From positions 1-24,676 of the forward strand of contig CAZEAC010000066.1 of the NCBI GenBank assembly GCA_964510065.1: DNA of 24,676 nucleotides. The letters are read 5' to 3'. This stretch comes from CAZEAC01 sp964510065. GTDB taxonomy: Bacteria > Bdellovibrionota_C > UBA2361 > CAIXSY01. Under the pieces are notes generated by a model, which saw nothing but the letters and a program-made list of their open reading frames with translations, did no database searches and was not told the DNA's origin. The translations under genes were made by a program, and so were the position numbers. This document shows, piece by piece, positions 16,560-23,583 of this stretch (position 1 is its first letter; each line of letters opens with the position of its first letter).

Positions 16560-16784
16560 TTACGCTAGAATATCCAAAATCGTTTTATTCAGGTCGTCGC
16601 CGACTTTAATGACTTTTGCGGAGGCTTCCACCTGCTGTTTGCCGATTTTGAGGCCTACTAAGGGTTCAATTGGATCGATTTCGCTTTCCGACTGGAAAGA
16701 GAGAATTGTTCGCTCGGCCTCACGATTAACTATTTCGAAGCCGGTCTTTACGCCCTGTAGGCCTTTGGTGATTATTGAATTCAT
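16560..16784 (-). CDS. Small protein resembling flagellar rod/hook C-terminal helices
   Basis: The 74-aa product starts with an amphipathic helix and ends with EASAKVIKVGDDLNKTILDIL. This resembles the C-terminal coiled-coil motif of flagellar basal-body rod, hook and related axial proteins. Such short proteins occur outside the main flagellar operons in several groups. A CheY-like gene two genes upstream on the same strand supports a link with motility, weakly. There is no Shine-Dalgarno before the ATG at 16784. Alternative: an unrelated short helical protein. Confidence 0.5.
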   Translation of the reverse strand: MNSIITKGLQGVKTGFEIVNREAERTILSFQSESEIDPIEPLVGLKIGKQQVEASAKVIKVGDDLNKTILDILA

Positions 16785-16838
16785 AACATAAGTTGTATCG
16801 GCAGATAATTAGCCGGTCAGGGCTTTGTGCTTCGAAAA

Positions 16839-17279
16839 TCAAGCTAACTTATTGTTCGCAAAGCAATATTTTTCAACAATTTCACCCTGGATAAGGTGTT
16901 TCTGGATGATCTCTTCCAAGACCTCAGGAGTGCATGAGTGGTACCATACCCCCTCGGGGTATACCACGGCGATTGGGCCGTGCTTACAAACGCGCAGGCA
17001 ATTTGCTTTGGTGCGTTGCACAGCGCCAGAAAGCCCAGCACCAGAGCGCTCAGCACCAGAGCGCTCAGCACCGGAGCGCCCATCTTCCGACGGTTTAGTA
17101 AGTTTAAGCTCCTTCACCCGCTTTTTTAGAAATTCCCAAGATTCGATGCCTGCTTCCATGCTGCAACATTTTGGATTTCGCTGATCGCAGCAGAGAAAAA
17201 TATGTCGTGCGGTTTTCGAAATGGCAAGATCTTCACTCGTCTGCCTAAGTTCGTCTCTTATTTTACTTTCGTCGGTCAT
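16839..17279 (-). CDS. Thioredoxin-fold [2Fe-2S] ferredoxin
   Basis: This 146-aa electron carrier has the pattern of (2Fe-2S) ferredoxins related to the NuoE/HoxE subunit fold: HIFLCC at 26-31, CC at 38-39, then NCLRVC with C94 and C98, followed by GPIAVVYPEGVWY at 101-113 and an ILE-type C-terminal helix. Cluster ligands are probably one Cys from each of the first two pairs plus C94 and C98. The stretch 67-86 is an inserted Gly-Ser-Ala linker made of four five-residue units (like ERSGA) encoded by a 15-bp tandem repeat. The gene lies 37 bp downstream of the CheY-like gene and 54 bp upstream of the 74-aa gene. The electron partner is unknown. Confidence 0.85.
   Translation of the reverse strand: MTDESKIRDELRQTSEDLAISKTARHIFLCCDQRNPKCCSMEAGIESWEFLKKRVKELKLTKPSEDGRSGAERSGAERSGAGLSGAVQRTKANCLRVCKHGPIAVVYPEGVWYHSCTPEVLEEIIQKHLIQGEIVEKYCFANNKLA
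17022..17081. repeat. Four 15-bp tandem units inside the ferredoxin gene
   Basis: Units at 17022-17036, 17037-17051, 17052-17066 and 17067-17081. The two central units are identical; the outer ones differ by a few bases. The unit length keeps the frame, giving the peptide units GRSGA, ERSGA, ERSGA and GLSGA. Slippage could change the copy number without breaking the protein. Confidence 0.85.
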
Positions 17280-17316
17280 TCAGTGGGTACGTTTCTACTC
17301 AGGAGTAGTATAAAGA

Positions 17317-17715
17317 CTACTTCTTCGAGAAGATAGCCTCTAATTTCTCCTGAAGCCCCTCGGTGGTAAAAGGCTTTACAATATAGGTTGAAACGCTGGC
17401 TTCTTTAGTAGCTTCACGGATATTTTCTGTTTGAGCCTCGGCAGTAATCATGAGAAAGGGCACGGACTTCAACTTTTCATCCGACCTCACTGCGCGCAGC
17501 AGTTCGACCCCCATCATTTGAGGCATGTTCCAGTCAGAAATGACCAGCTTAAATTCTCCGCTCTGTAGCTTTTCGAGAGCTTCTTTACCATCTTCAACTT
17601 CAGTTACATTTTCGAAGCCGATCTGTTGTAAGCAACCCTTTACAATCTTTCGTAGAGTGGCGAAGTCGTCGACAATTAATACTGGCATTTTTTTGTCAAC
17701 GTTGCGGAGACCCAT
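17317..17715 (-). CDS. cheY: CheY-like single-domain response regulator
   Basis: A stand-alone receiver domain of 132 aa. It has the acidic pair D16-D17, the phospho-acceptor D61 (VISDWNMP), T91 and K114 (IVKPF), matching chemotaxis CheY in order and spacing; the stretch after D61 is also CheY-like. It would carry signals from a CheA-type kinase to the flagellar motor, or act in another phosphorelay. Two starts are possible: ATG 17715 or ATG 17688 (MPVLIVDDF). A sigma-28-like promoter at 17723-17750 would place the transcript start almost on the first ATG, favouring 17688. Divergent from the OmpR-type regulator gene and upstream of the ferredoxin gene. Confidence 0.9.
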   Translation of the reverse strand: MGLRNVDKKMPVLIVDDFATLRKIVKGCLQQIGFENVTEVEDGKEALEKLQSGEFKLVISDWNMPQMMGVELLRAVRSDEKLKSVPFLMITAEAQTENIREATKEASVSTYIVKPFTTEGLQEKLEAIFSKK

Positions 17716-17722
17716 ACGCAGG

Positions 17723-17750
17723 GTGTCGGCACGTTTGTGAAAAAAGTTTA
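17723..17750 (-). promoter_or_regulatory. Sigma-28 (FliA)-like promoter for the CheY-like gene
   Basis: Read leftward: TAAACTTT (17750-17743), 12 bases, then GCCGACAC (17730-17723). The FliA consensus is TAAAGTTT, 11 bases, GCCGATAA, so the -35 box has one mismatch, the -10 box two, and the spacer is one base longer. Its position directly upstream of a cheY-like gene fits the expected regulon. Confidence 0.45.
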
Positions 17751-17847
17751 GTGAAGACCCTTAAAGCATTTCTGGGTTTCCGTCAGCAATTTTGGCCCTT
17801 TTACATAAGTTTTACACGCGCAGGAATTCAATTGGCTGCGATTAGCG

Positions 17848-17853
17848 TATAAT
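17848..17853 (+). promoter_or_regulatory. Perfect TATAAT -10 box upstream of the two-component operon
   Basis: TATAAT lies 27 bases before the ATG at 17880. The -35 region is weak: TTCAAT at 17827-17832, with a 15-base spacer. That suggests activator dependence or a weak housekeeping promoter. Confidence 0.5.
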
Positions 17854-17879
17854 AGTGTTAACGTAGCTGGAGCTTGAAA

Positions 17880-18581
17880 ATGACCAGAAAAAAAAGAATT
17901 TTGATTGTCGAAGACGAAGAGGCGATAGCCGTTGGCCTGAATGATGTATTTCTTTATCACGGATATGAGGTCGAAACTGCGCGAGATGGCGCGAGCGGAC
18001 TCGAGCGCGCCTTAGGTGGATCCTATGATCTTGTAATCCTCGATGTCATGTTACCAAGTGTCGATGGCTTTACCATCTGTAACAAGATTCGTGAGCAGGA
18101 TCGGGCGCAGCCCATTGTCATGCTCACGGCCAAGACAGCTGACGAAGACATTATAAAGGGTTTGACTCTTGGTGCGGATGATTATGTGCAGAAGCCGTTT
18201 TCAATCCAGGAGTTGGTGCTTCGCGTGGAGGCGGTACTTCGGCGCTCCGGCAAGAGCGAGCGTGAAGATCGGCAGCTTTTGATTCCGGGTGGGCTTACAC
18301 TTGATACCAAGACCCTGGAAGGTATTCGCGCGGGAGTGAAGCAGAACTTTACCCGCCGCGAAGTTGATATTCTGCTCTATTTAGATTCTCATAAGGACCG
18401 TCCGATTTCTCGGGGCGAGTTGCTTGAAGAGGTGTGGGGATACCGAAAGGCTTCGACGATCGACACGCGCACCGTTGATATTCATATCGCCAAGTTGAGA
18501 AAAAAGATCGAGCGAGAGGCGAAAAATCCTCAAATCCTGGTTACGGTACGTGGCGAGGGTTACCAGCTAAAACAAGAGTAG
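17880..18581 (+). CDS. OmpR/PhoB-family response regulator
   Basis: An N-terminal receiver (about 5-120) carries the acidic residues VEDEE, phospho-acceptor D55 (VILDVMLP) and the VQKPF Lys. A C-terminal winged-helix DNA-binding domain (about 135-230) has FTRREVDIL, the RGELLEEVWG recognition region and TVDIHIAKLRKKI. It would bind DNA when phosphorylated by the kinase encoded four bases downstream. The frame opens with TTG at 17874, but ATG 17880 is preferred because GGAG sits eight bases upstream and the start fits the family. Function beyond membrane signal response is unknown. Confidence 0.93.
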   Translation: MTRKKRILIVEDEEAIAVGLNDVFLYHGYEVETARDGASGLERALGGSYDLVILDVMLPSVDGFTICNKIREQDRAQPIVMLTAKTADEDIIKGLTLGADDYVQKPFSIQELVLRVEAVLRRSGKSEREDRQLLIPGGLTLDTKTLEGIRAGVKQNFTRREVDILLYLDSHKDRPISRGELLEEVWGYRKASTIDTRTVDIHIAKLRKKIEREAKNPQILVTVRGEGYQLKQE

Positions 18582-18585
18582 CGCA

Positions 18586-20469
18586 ATGGTGGGTGCGCGT
18601 ATGAAGCTTCGTGGGGCGAATGACGCAGGACGGCGGCTTCGTCGTGTCATTGCAATATTTTTCTGCCTCTTAGCGTTGCCGCTTGCCTATCTTTTTTATT
18701 GGACCTGGACAAAAGCTGAAAATGAAAACTTTCTTACGCTTCGCGTGGAATCCGAGGCAATTCTAAGCAGAATAGAAGAGCGGATTGTTGAATTGGTCGA
18801 ACCTGAAGAGAAAAGACCCTTTGATGAATATAGTTTTTTCAGCGTTACGCAGAATGCGTGGATGCCGCAAAAGGGCGTGCGTTATTCTCCGCTTTCCGAT
18901 CTTCCCGCCAAGAGCGCGATTCCGGGACTAATTGGCTATTATCAAATAAATCCGGATTCGAGCTTTCAAACTCCACTCCTTCCAGAAGTGTTATCTGAAA
19001 ATAGTGCGAGCAATGTCATGCAGTTCGCCGGGATCTCCGCCGATGAGCGCATGCAGCGAAAGGAGATTCAATTGAAATTGGCGCAGATTGTAAAGTCAGA
19101 ATCCGCGCCGCCCTCGAAAAGCGCGCAGTCGCAGCAGGCCCTCGCCACGCTTAACTTTGACGAGCGATATCTCAACCAAAATGCCGCGATACAATCAGAA
19201 TCATTGATGAAGAGTAAGGTCTACTCAAAGAAGAGCGAGGACTACAGCAAGTCCCGTGAATCAAGAAAGGAGCAGCTGAACTTTGCCTCGCAGACCAATG
19301 ATGTCGCGGCACAGGCACGAAAGATAGTAACGTTCGAGGGCGAAGTCGATCCGATACAGCTTCGGGTGCTTGAGAATAAAAAGATACTTTTCTATAGACG
19401 GGTATGGCGCGATAAGGCGCGGTACCTGCAAGGATTCGCGCTTGAAGCTCCCGCGCTCTTCGAGGAGATATTTGATCTTCCTTTTTCGCAGTCACCTTTT
19501 TCTGACCGAGCAATTCTCCGAGTAAGTTACGCCGATTCGGTGATTCATCAGGTTGGAAACGCGCCTGCTACCAGCGAGGCAGAAAAGGTAATCTTCAAAG
19601 GCACGCTTGCTGCGCCATTTCAGGATTTTCAGGTTATTATTTCTGCGCCGAGGCTTCAGCTTGGCGCAGGAGTGATGCTGATGTACGCGCTTTCGGGCTG
19701 CATCGTGGTGGTGTTAATAGTTGGCCTACTCTTGATCTACCGCTTGGCGCTGACGCAAATAGAGCTATCGGAACAGAAAAGCGATTTTGTTTCGGCGGTA
19801 AGCCATGAACTAAAGACTCCGCTTACTTCGATCCGTATGTACGCCGAGATGCTTCGTGCCGGCTGGGTAAAAGACAAGGAGAAAGAGCGAAGTTATTATG
19901 ACTTCATTTTCTTTGAAAGTGAGAGACTTTCGAGGTTAATTGCGAACGTGTTGCAACTTTCCGGGCTTGCACGAGATGATTCGCCTCTTACACTAAAAAA
20001 AGTTGAAATAAGGAGCGTGCTTGCGTTGATTCAGGAGAAAGTTCAGGCTCAGGTGCAGCAGGCCGGATTTACGTTGCGCGTGCAGCCGCACGGTTTGTCG
20101 CGTGAGGTGTATATTGATGTTGATGAAGACGCGCTGTGCAGGGTCTTTATCAATCTTATAGATAATAGTCTTAAGTTTTCAAAAGATGCGACGAAGAAAG
20201 AGATTGAGTTCGGCTACCGCATTGATGAAACTCGAGCGCCTACGCTCGTGCAAATTTACGTGCGCGATTTTGGACCAGGGGTTGCTCCTAATGAGCAGGG
20301 TAAGATCTTTGAGCTATTTTACCGAAGTGAGAGTGAGCTAACGCGATCGACGCCCGGCACCGGAATTGGCTTAGCGCTCGTGAAAGAGCTTTGTCGAAAA
20401 ATGCAAGCTGACGTCGAGGTTTGCAATCGAGAAACCGGAGCTGAGTTCTCGGTTCTCTTTACTGCCTAA
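18586..20469 (+). CDS. Membrane sensor histidine kinase
   Basis: The 627-aa kinase has a first membrane span at about 21-41, a long extracytoplasmic region (42-361) of unknown fold and a second span at about 363-385. It lacks an obvious HAMP domain. The HisKA domain follows, with H407 in VSHELKTPLTSIRMYAEML. The ATPase domain shows an N-box at NLIDNSLKFSK (D526, N527), DFGPGV and GTGIGLALVKEL. The external region includes a charged, Lys/Ser-rich segment, probably helical. It pairs with the regulator four bases upstream. The ATG at 18586 has a weak ribosome-binding site; ATG 18601 is an alternative. The stop codon lies inside a large palindrome. Confidence 0.93.
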   Translation: MVGARMKLRGANDAGRRLRRVIAIFFCLLALPLAYLFYWTWTKAENENFLTLRVESEAILSRIEERIVELVEPEEKRPFDEYSFFSVTQNAWMPQKGVRYSPLSDLPAKSAIPGLIGYYQINPDSSFQTPLLPEVLSENSASNVMQFAGISADERMQRKEIQLKLAQIVKSESAPPSKSAQSQQALATLNFDERYLNQNAAIQSESLMKSKVYSKKSEDYSKSRESRKEQLNFASQTNDVAAQARKIVTFEGEVDPIQLRVLENKKILFYRRVWRDKARYLQGFALEAPALFEEIFDLPFSQSPFSDRAILRVSYADSVIHQVGNAPATSEAEKVIFKGTLAAPFQDFQVIISAPRLQLGAGVMLMYALSGCIVVVLIVGLLLIYRLALTQIELSEQKSDFVSAVSHELKTPLTSIRMYAEMLRAGWVKDKEKERSYYDFIFFESERLSRLIANVLQLSGLARDDSPLTLKKVEIRSVLALIQEKVQAQVQQAGFTLRVQPHGLSREVYIDVDEDALCRVFINLIDNSLKFSKDATKKEIEFGYRIDETRAPTLVQIYVRDFGPGVAPNEQGKIFELFYRSESELTRSTPGTGIGLALVKELCRKMQADVEVCNRETGAEFSVLFTA

Positions 20470-20541
20470 AACCCGTGACGGTCCCACGTGTCCCTACTTT
20501 TTAAAAGTAGGGACACGTGGGACCGTCACGGGTTTTAGGCA
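20463..20541. repeat. Perfect 79-bp palindrome at the end of the histidine kinase gene
   Basis: Positions 20463-20501 are the exact reverse complement of 20503-20541, around a single central T. The left arm contains the last codons and stop (20467-20469) of the kinase gene. The RNA would form a very stable hairpin with a small A/U loop. No U-run follows, so it may act as a roadblock, 3'-end stabiliser or bidirectional terminator. The perfection suggests recent insertion or active conservation. Confidence 0.9.
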
Positions 20542-20913
20542 CGAGTATCTGTGTATGTGTCTTAAATTATTGACTTTTATTGTCTGTTTCGATGCGCGGC
20601 GCACATGACTAGCTCGGTATCTCGCGGTAGAATGGGACGTTGTCCTCGCCATTGCTATTGTGGCGGCAATTTTCTTGAAAATTTTATTTCGAGCAGAAGA
20701 ACTCTGCTGATTCTCGATGGATCGGGAACGATTGTAGGTCTTGATCGATCCGTCGAGAAGCAGCGATGGCTTTAGGATTTCGATTTCGCGCATCTGCGCG
20801 CAGTCATCGTTTTCGAGGTTTAAGGGAGTTAGCCTTTTCGTTACTTGCGAGTTGCGAGAGGGCTAGCTCTCTAACGAGCACAGCGCTCGTTCATCATTAA
20901 CCTCAATACCAAA
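20542..20913. other. Intergenic region before the PRPP-synthetase-like gene
   Basis: About 370 bases with no gene I can support. A leftward frame of 99 codons (20494-20793) runs into the palindrome, has no ribosome-binding site and no recognisable product. A perfect 7-bp hairpin, AACGAGC at 20873-20879 with GCTCGTT at 20885-20891, lies 22 bases before the next start and may affect expression. Confidence 0.5.
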
Positions 20914-21867
20914 ATGAAAAAAGACTACGTAATTCTTGCCTCGCGTTCGTACGAGAGCTTCGCCGATAACGTGGCGAATGCTGGCGGATGGAGGCGCAGT
21001 TCGGTCGAAAGAAAAACCTTCGAAGGGGGGGATCCTTATTATCGACTTGATCCCCGAGACATAGGGGATCAGGATGTGGTGATCATTGGCGGAACTACTG
21101 ATCCCCGTGAGACGGACGAGATCATGCTGATCTCGAGTACGGCGAATGGCTGTCAGGCTCGTTCAATTTCGATTGTGGTGCCCTATTTTGGGAGCCAGCG
21201 ACAGGAACGAGTGACCAAACCAGGCGAGCATTGCCCGGCGAAGCTCGATGCAATTCGGTTCTCGACTCTCCCGCGTCCAGCCGGCGGTTTCAGAGTGTTT
21301 CTTACCGATTTACACTGTGAGCAGATAGTCGGTTACTTTGAAAACGGTCTGGTGCCAGTTCCGATTCAGTGCAAAACGGTACTCGCATCGGCCATCTCCC
21401 AAATTGGAAGGGATCTCTACAATGGAGATTGGGAACTCTTCGGTGCGGATCAGGGCATTCTCAAGTGGGCGGGCACGCTCGGTGACATGCTCAGCAAAGA
21501 CGTCGGCTGCGGCCTCAAGCGCCGTGTCAACAAGAAGCCGATCTTCTACGGGCTGATGGGCGAAGTCGAGGGACGCAATATCGTGCTCTTCGATGACATC
21601 CTTCTGTCCGGCGAAACCGCGCGAGTTTGTGCCGAGTACATGAAGAAAAAAGGCGCGAAGGGAATCTCCGCGGTCTTTTCTCATGCACCGTATCCGGAAT
21701 CGGCAGTCAAGAAGTTTCTGCAAAGCGGGCTTTTCGACCGGGTTGTCTTCACGGACTCGCATCCGCGGGCGGTTGAGTTGGCGTCAAATCCTAAGGGACA
21801 GTTCCCGCGGATTGAGACCATCACCGCACTTATCGCGGAAAAATTGGTTAATCCTTGGTGGGATTGA
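20914..21867 (+). CDS. PRPP-synthetase-family protein with altered sugar-phosphate loop
   Basis: The 317-aa protein has the two-domain ribose-phosphate pyrophosphokinase fold: PYFGSQRQER at 90-99, TDLHCEQIVGYF at 131-142, and VLFDDILLSGET at 224-235 where PRPP synthetases have a DDMIDTGGT-type loop. The acidic pair D227-D228 is kept, but the TGGT that grips the 5-phosphate of ribose reads SGET. Canonical role: ribose 5-phosphate + ATP to PRPP + AMP. The change, and the adjacent NAPRTase-family gene, suggest either a dedicated PRPP supply for NAD salvage or a different substrate such as ADP-ribose. The AT-rich leader has no Shine-Dalgarno. It is not the usual housekeeping prs sequence. Confidence 0.8.
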   Translation: MKKDYVILASRSYESFADNVANAGGWRRSSVERKTFEGGDPYYRLDPRDIGDQDVVIIGGTTDPRETDEIMLISSTANGCQARSISIVVPYFGSQRQERVTKPGEHCPAKLDAIRFSTLPRPAGGFRVFLTDLHCEQIVGYFENGLVPVPIQCKTVLASAISQIGRDLYNGDWELFGADQGILKWAGTLGDMLSKDVGCGLKRRVNKKPIFYGLMGEVEGRNIVLFDDILLSGETARVCAEYMKKKGAKGISAVFSHAPYPESAVKKFLQSGLFDRVVFTDSHPRAVELASNPKGQFPRIETITALIAEKLVNPWWD

Positions 21868-21931
21868 CCTGCGCCGGACAGCGTTCGCGCTTCCCGGCTT
21901 ACACGGTTTGATTAGCCATCGTGCTTCTCGA

Positions 21932-21972
21932 ACCTGATTAATTAGCATGCTGTGTGTGGTAACTAATCAGGT
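21932..21972. repeat. Stem-loop after the PRPP-synthetase-like gene
   Basis: Arms ACCTGATTA (21932-21940) and TAATCAGGT (21964-21972) flank a 23-base loop, 65 bases after the stop codon. There is no U-run, so termination is not assured. Confidence 0.5.
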
Positions 21973-22018
21973 CGGATCTTTGAAAGATTTGCTTTGAGTA
22001 GATCGGAAATTTTCTCGT

Positions 22019-22064
22019 GCTCTTTTGCGTTAAGCGGCGGCGCCGTTTCTTAACGCGGAAGAGC
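22019..22064 (+). promoter_or_regulatory. Strong leader hairpin before the NAPRTase-family gene
   Basis: In the + strand RNA, 22019-22034 pairs with 22049-22064 as a 16-bp helix with two G-U pairs. The 14-base loop contains a CGGCGCCG palindrome. It lies 71 bases before the ATG at 22136, in a leader without a Shine-Dalgarno. It could be a terminator-like block or regulatory leader; it does not match a riboswitch class I know. Confidence 0.45.
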
Positions 22065-22135
22065 GCGGAAGGCAGTAAGGTTACTTTTCTTCGCGGTTTT
22101 CCTTTCAATTAAAACCAAAGCAACATTAAACAAAT

Positions 22136-23470
22136 ATGAAAAACATATATCAACCTGGATTCGATGAACGGCGCATTCGCGTCTCTGCGGACATGCTGGG
22201 TCGCAATCTCCCGGCGACCACCGATAAGTACTTCTTGCGCACCCAGGCGGTGCTGAAACACAGGGGCTGGAACCCCTGGGTCATTGGGCAGCTCTTTGCT
22301 CGGCCCAAAGGTATTAATAATCCGAAGTTTGCTGGCGCCTTTAAAGCGCTGGGAATCTTTACGAAACCCGAGTACAAAGGGTTTCTTGAGAACGGGGGCC
22401 GAATCTGGAGTCTTCCAGAGGGTTCGGAGTTCGAAGGCACGGAAACCCTGATGGTCTTCGAAGGGTGGGCTCAGGACCTGATTTTGCCTGAGACCAACTA
22501 CCTTGGCGAAACGTCCGGTGAGCTCACTGCGGTGAACATGGGGATTACCAGTGCAGATGAGCGGGGGATCCTGCACACCGCCAGGATGATCACGCGGACG
22601 TTGGGGCCCCGTGGTGGCGCTGACGTTTCCTTTTTCGGCGCCCGGCATTACCCGATGTCTTGGAATCGGAAAATGACCGAGCTCATGTACGAGGGTGGAG
22701 CGAAGTTTTCCTCCACTGACCAGGGCGCCGAGCACATGGGGCAAGATGGTGTGGGCACGAGCCCGCATTTCTTGGCCCAGGTTGCGCGGTTCTATGGAGG
22801 TCTCGACACTGCGGTGTTGAATGCGACGGTGGCCTTTCATGAGGTCTTTAACCAGACAGTTCCCACCGTGTGTCTGAACGATTACGCGGGGCGCGAAATT
22901 ACCGATGGTAAAGAGGTGCTTCGCGTCCTTGGAGCTCGCCTCAACCGCTTCAGGCTTGATACCGCTGGAGAGCGAGTGGCCGAGGGAGCCATTCCAAGTC
23001 CTACTGATAATCACGCGGGATTCGAGAAGGCCGCGAGCGCATGGCGCACGCGGGGTCTCTATCTCCCTGGCGAGCAGGACCCCGTCGGGAAATATTGGTG
23101 GGGTAATGGGGTCAGCATCAGCGCCGCAATGGCGATGGTACAAATGCAGGAGGAGATGGGCTTTAAGGGGCCCGCTCCCATGCTGACCAGCGGATTCTCA
23201 AATTTGAGAAAGATCCGCGCATTCGTCGAGGCTGAAAGGCTCCTCGGAGTTCCGCTGTTGAATGGCGGGCTCGGTATTGGCGAAGTGCAGCCTGGGATTT
23301 TCACGAAAATGGACGTCATTGGCATGAGCCATGCTGATGATGACAAAATCCAGAGAATCCACAAAGCTGGACGGAAGCCCAATCCGAACTGGTATCTTCG
23401 TCCTGCCCTCGGGGATTTTTCGGGCAATCCGAAGAATCCCTATGAGCGTATGGGCTTCACCCGATTCTAA
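22136..23470 (+). CDS. Nicotinate/nicotinamide phosphoribosyltransferase-family protein
   Basis: The 444-aa protein resembles the shorter, archaeal-like nicotinate phosphoribosyltransferases. TTDKYFLRT at 28-36 corresponds to the family's TDxYFLRT start. VSFFGARHYP (164-173), GGAKFSSTDQGAEHMG (187-202), the RLDTAGE barrel motif (273-279) and TSGFSNLRKIRAF (351-363) follow in the family order, with a GGLGIGE-type phosphate loop near 377-383. Canonical role: joining nicotinate or nicotinamide to PRPP to give the mononucleotide for NAD. It lies 268 bp downstream of the PRPP-synthetase-like gene on the same strand, and NadD converges on it. The leader lacks a Shine-Dalgarno. Which base and which pyrophosphate donor it uses cannot be settled here. 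Confidence 0.8.
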   Translation: MKNIYQPGFDERRIRVSADMLGRNLPATTDKYFLRTQAVLKHRGWNPWVIGQLFARPKGINNPKFAGAFKALGIFTKPEYKGFLENGGRIWSLPEGSEFEGTETLMVFEGWAQDLILPETNYLGETSGELTAVNMGITSADERGILHTARMITRTLGPRGGADVSFFGARHYPMSWNRKMTELMYEGGAKFSSTDQGAEHMGQDGVGTSPHFLAQVARFYGGLDTAVLNATVAFHEVFNQTVPTVCLNDYAGREITDGKEVLRVLGARLNRFRLDTAGERVAEGAIPSPTDNHAGFEKAASAWRTRGLYLPGEQDPVGKYWWGNGVSISAAMAMVQMQEEMGFKGPAPMLTSGFSNLRKIRAFVEAERLLGVPLLNGGLGIGEVQPGIFTKMDVIGMSHADDDKIQRIHKAGRKPNPNWYLRPALGDFSGNPKNPYERMGFTRF

Positions 23471-23486
23471 GATCGGTCTTGTTTTG

Positions 23487-23523
23487 GGGGAGGAGCACGC
23501 GACAAGTTCGGCGTGCCCTCCCC
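23487..23523. terminator. GC-rich hairpin between convergent genes
   Basis: GGGGAGG-A-GCACGC (23487-23500) pairs with GCGTGCCCTCCCC (23511-23523), with one bulged A and a 10-base loop. It lies between the stop of the NAPRTase-family gene and the end of nadD, where a bidirectional terminator is expected. No good U-run follows on either strand, so the call is tentative. Confidence 0.45.
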
Positions 23524-23583
23524 ATGTGGTCACGATGCCTTCCGCGCCTCCGATATTTTCAATTAGGTACGAATTAAACTTTT

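Noticed and set aside
20494..20793. Leftward 99-codon open frame between the kinase and the PRPP-synthetase-like gene
   Set aside because: It runs into the perfect palindrome, has no ribosome-binding site and no recognisable product; composition is basic and low-order.
22109..23143. Leftward 344-codon frame opposite the NAPRTase-family gene
   Set aside because: Long only because the sense gene is codon-biased and GC-rich; the sense product has clear family motifs, the antisense one none.
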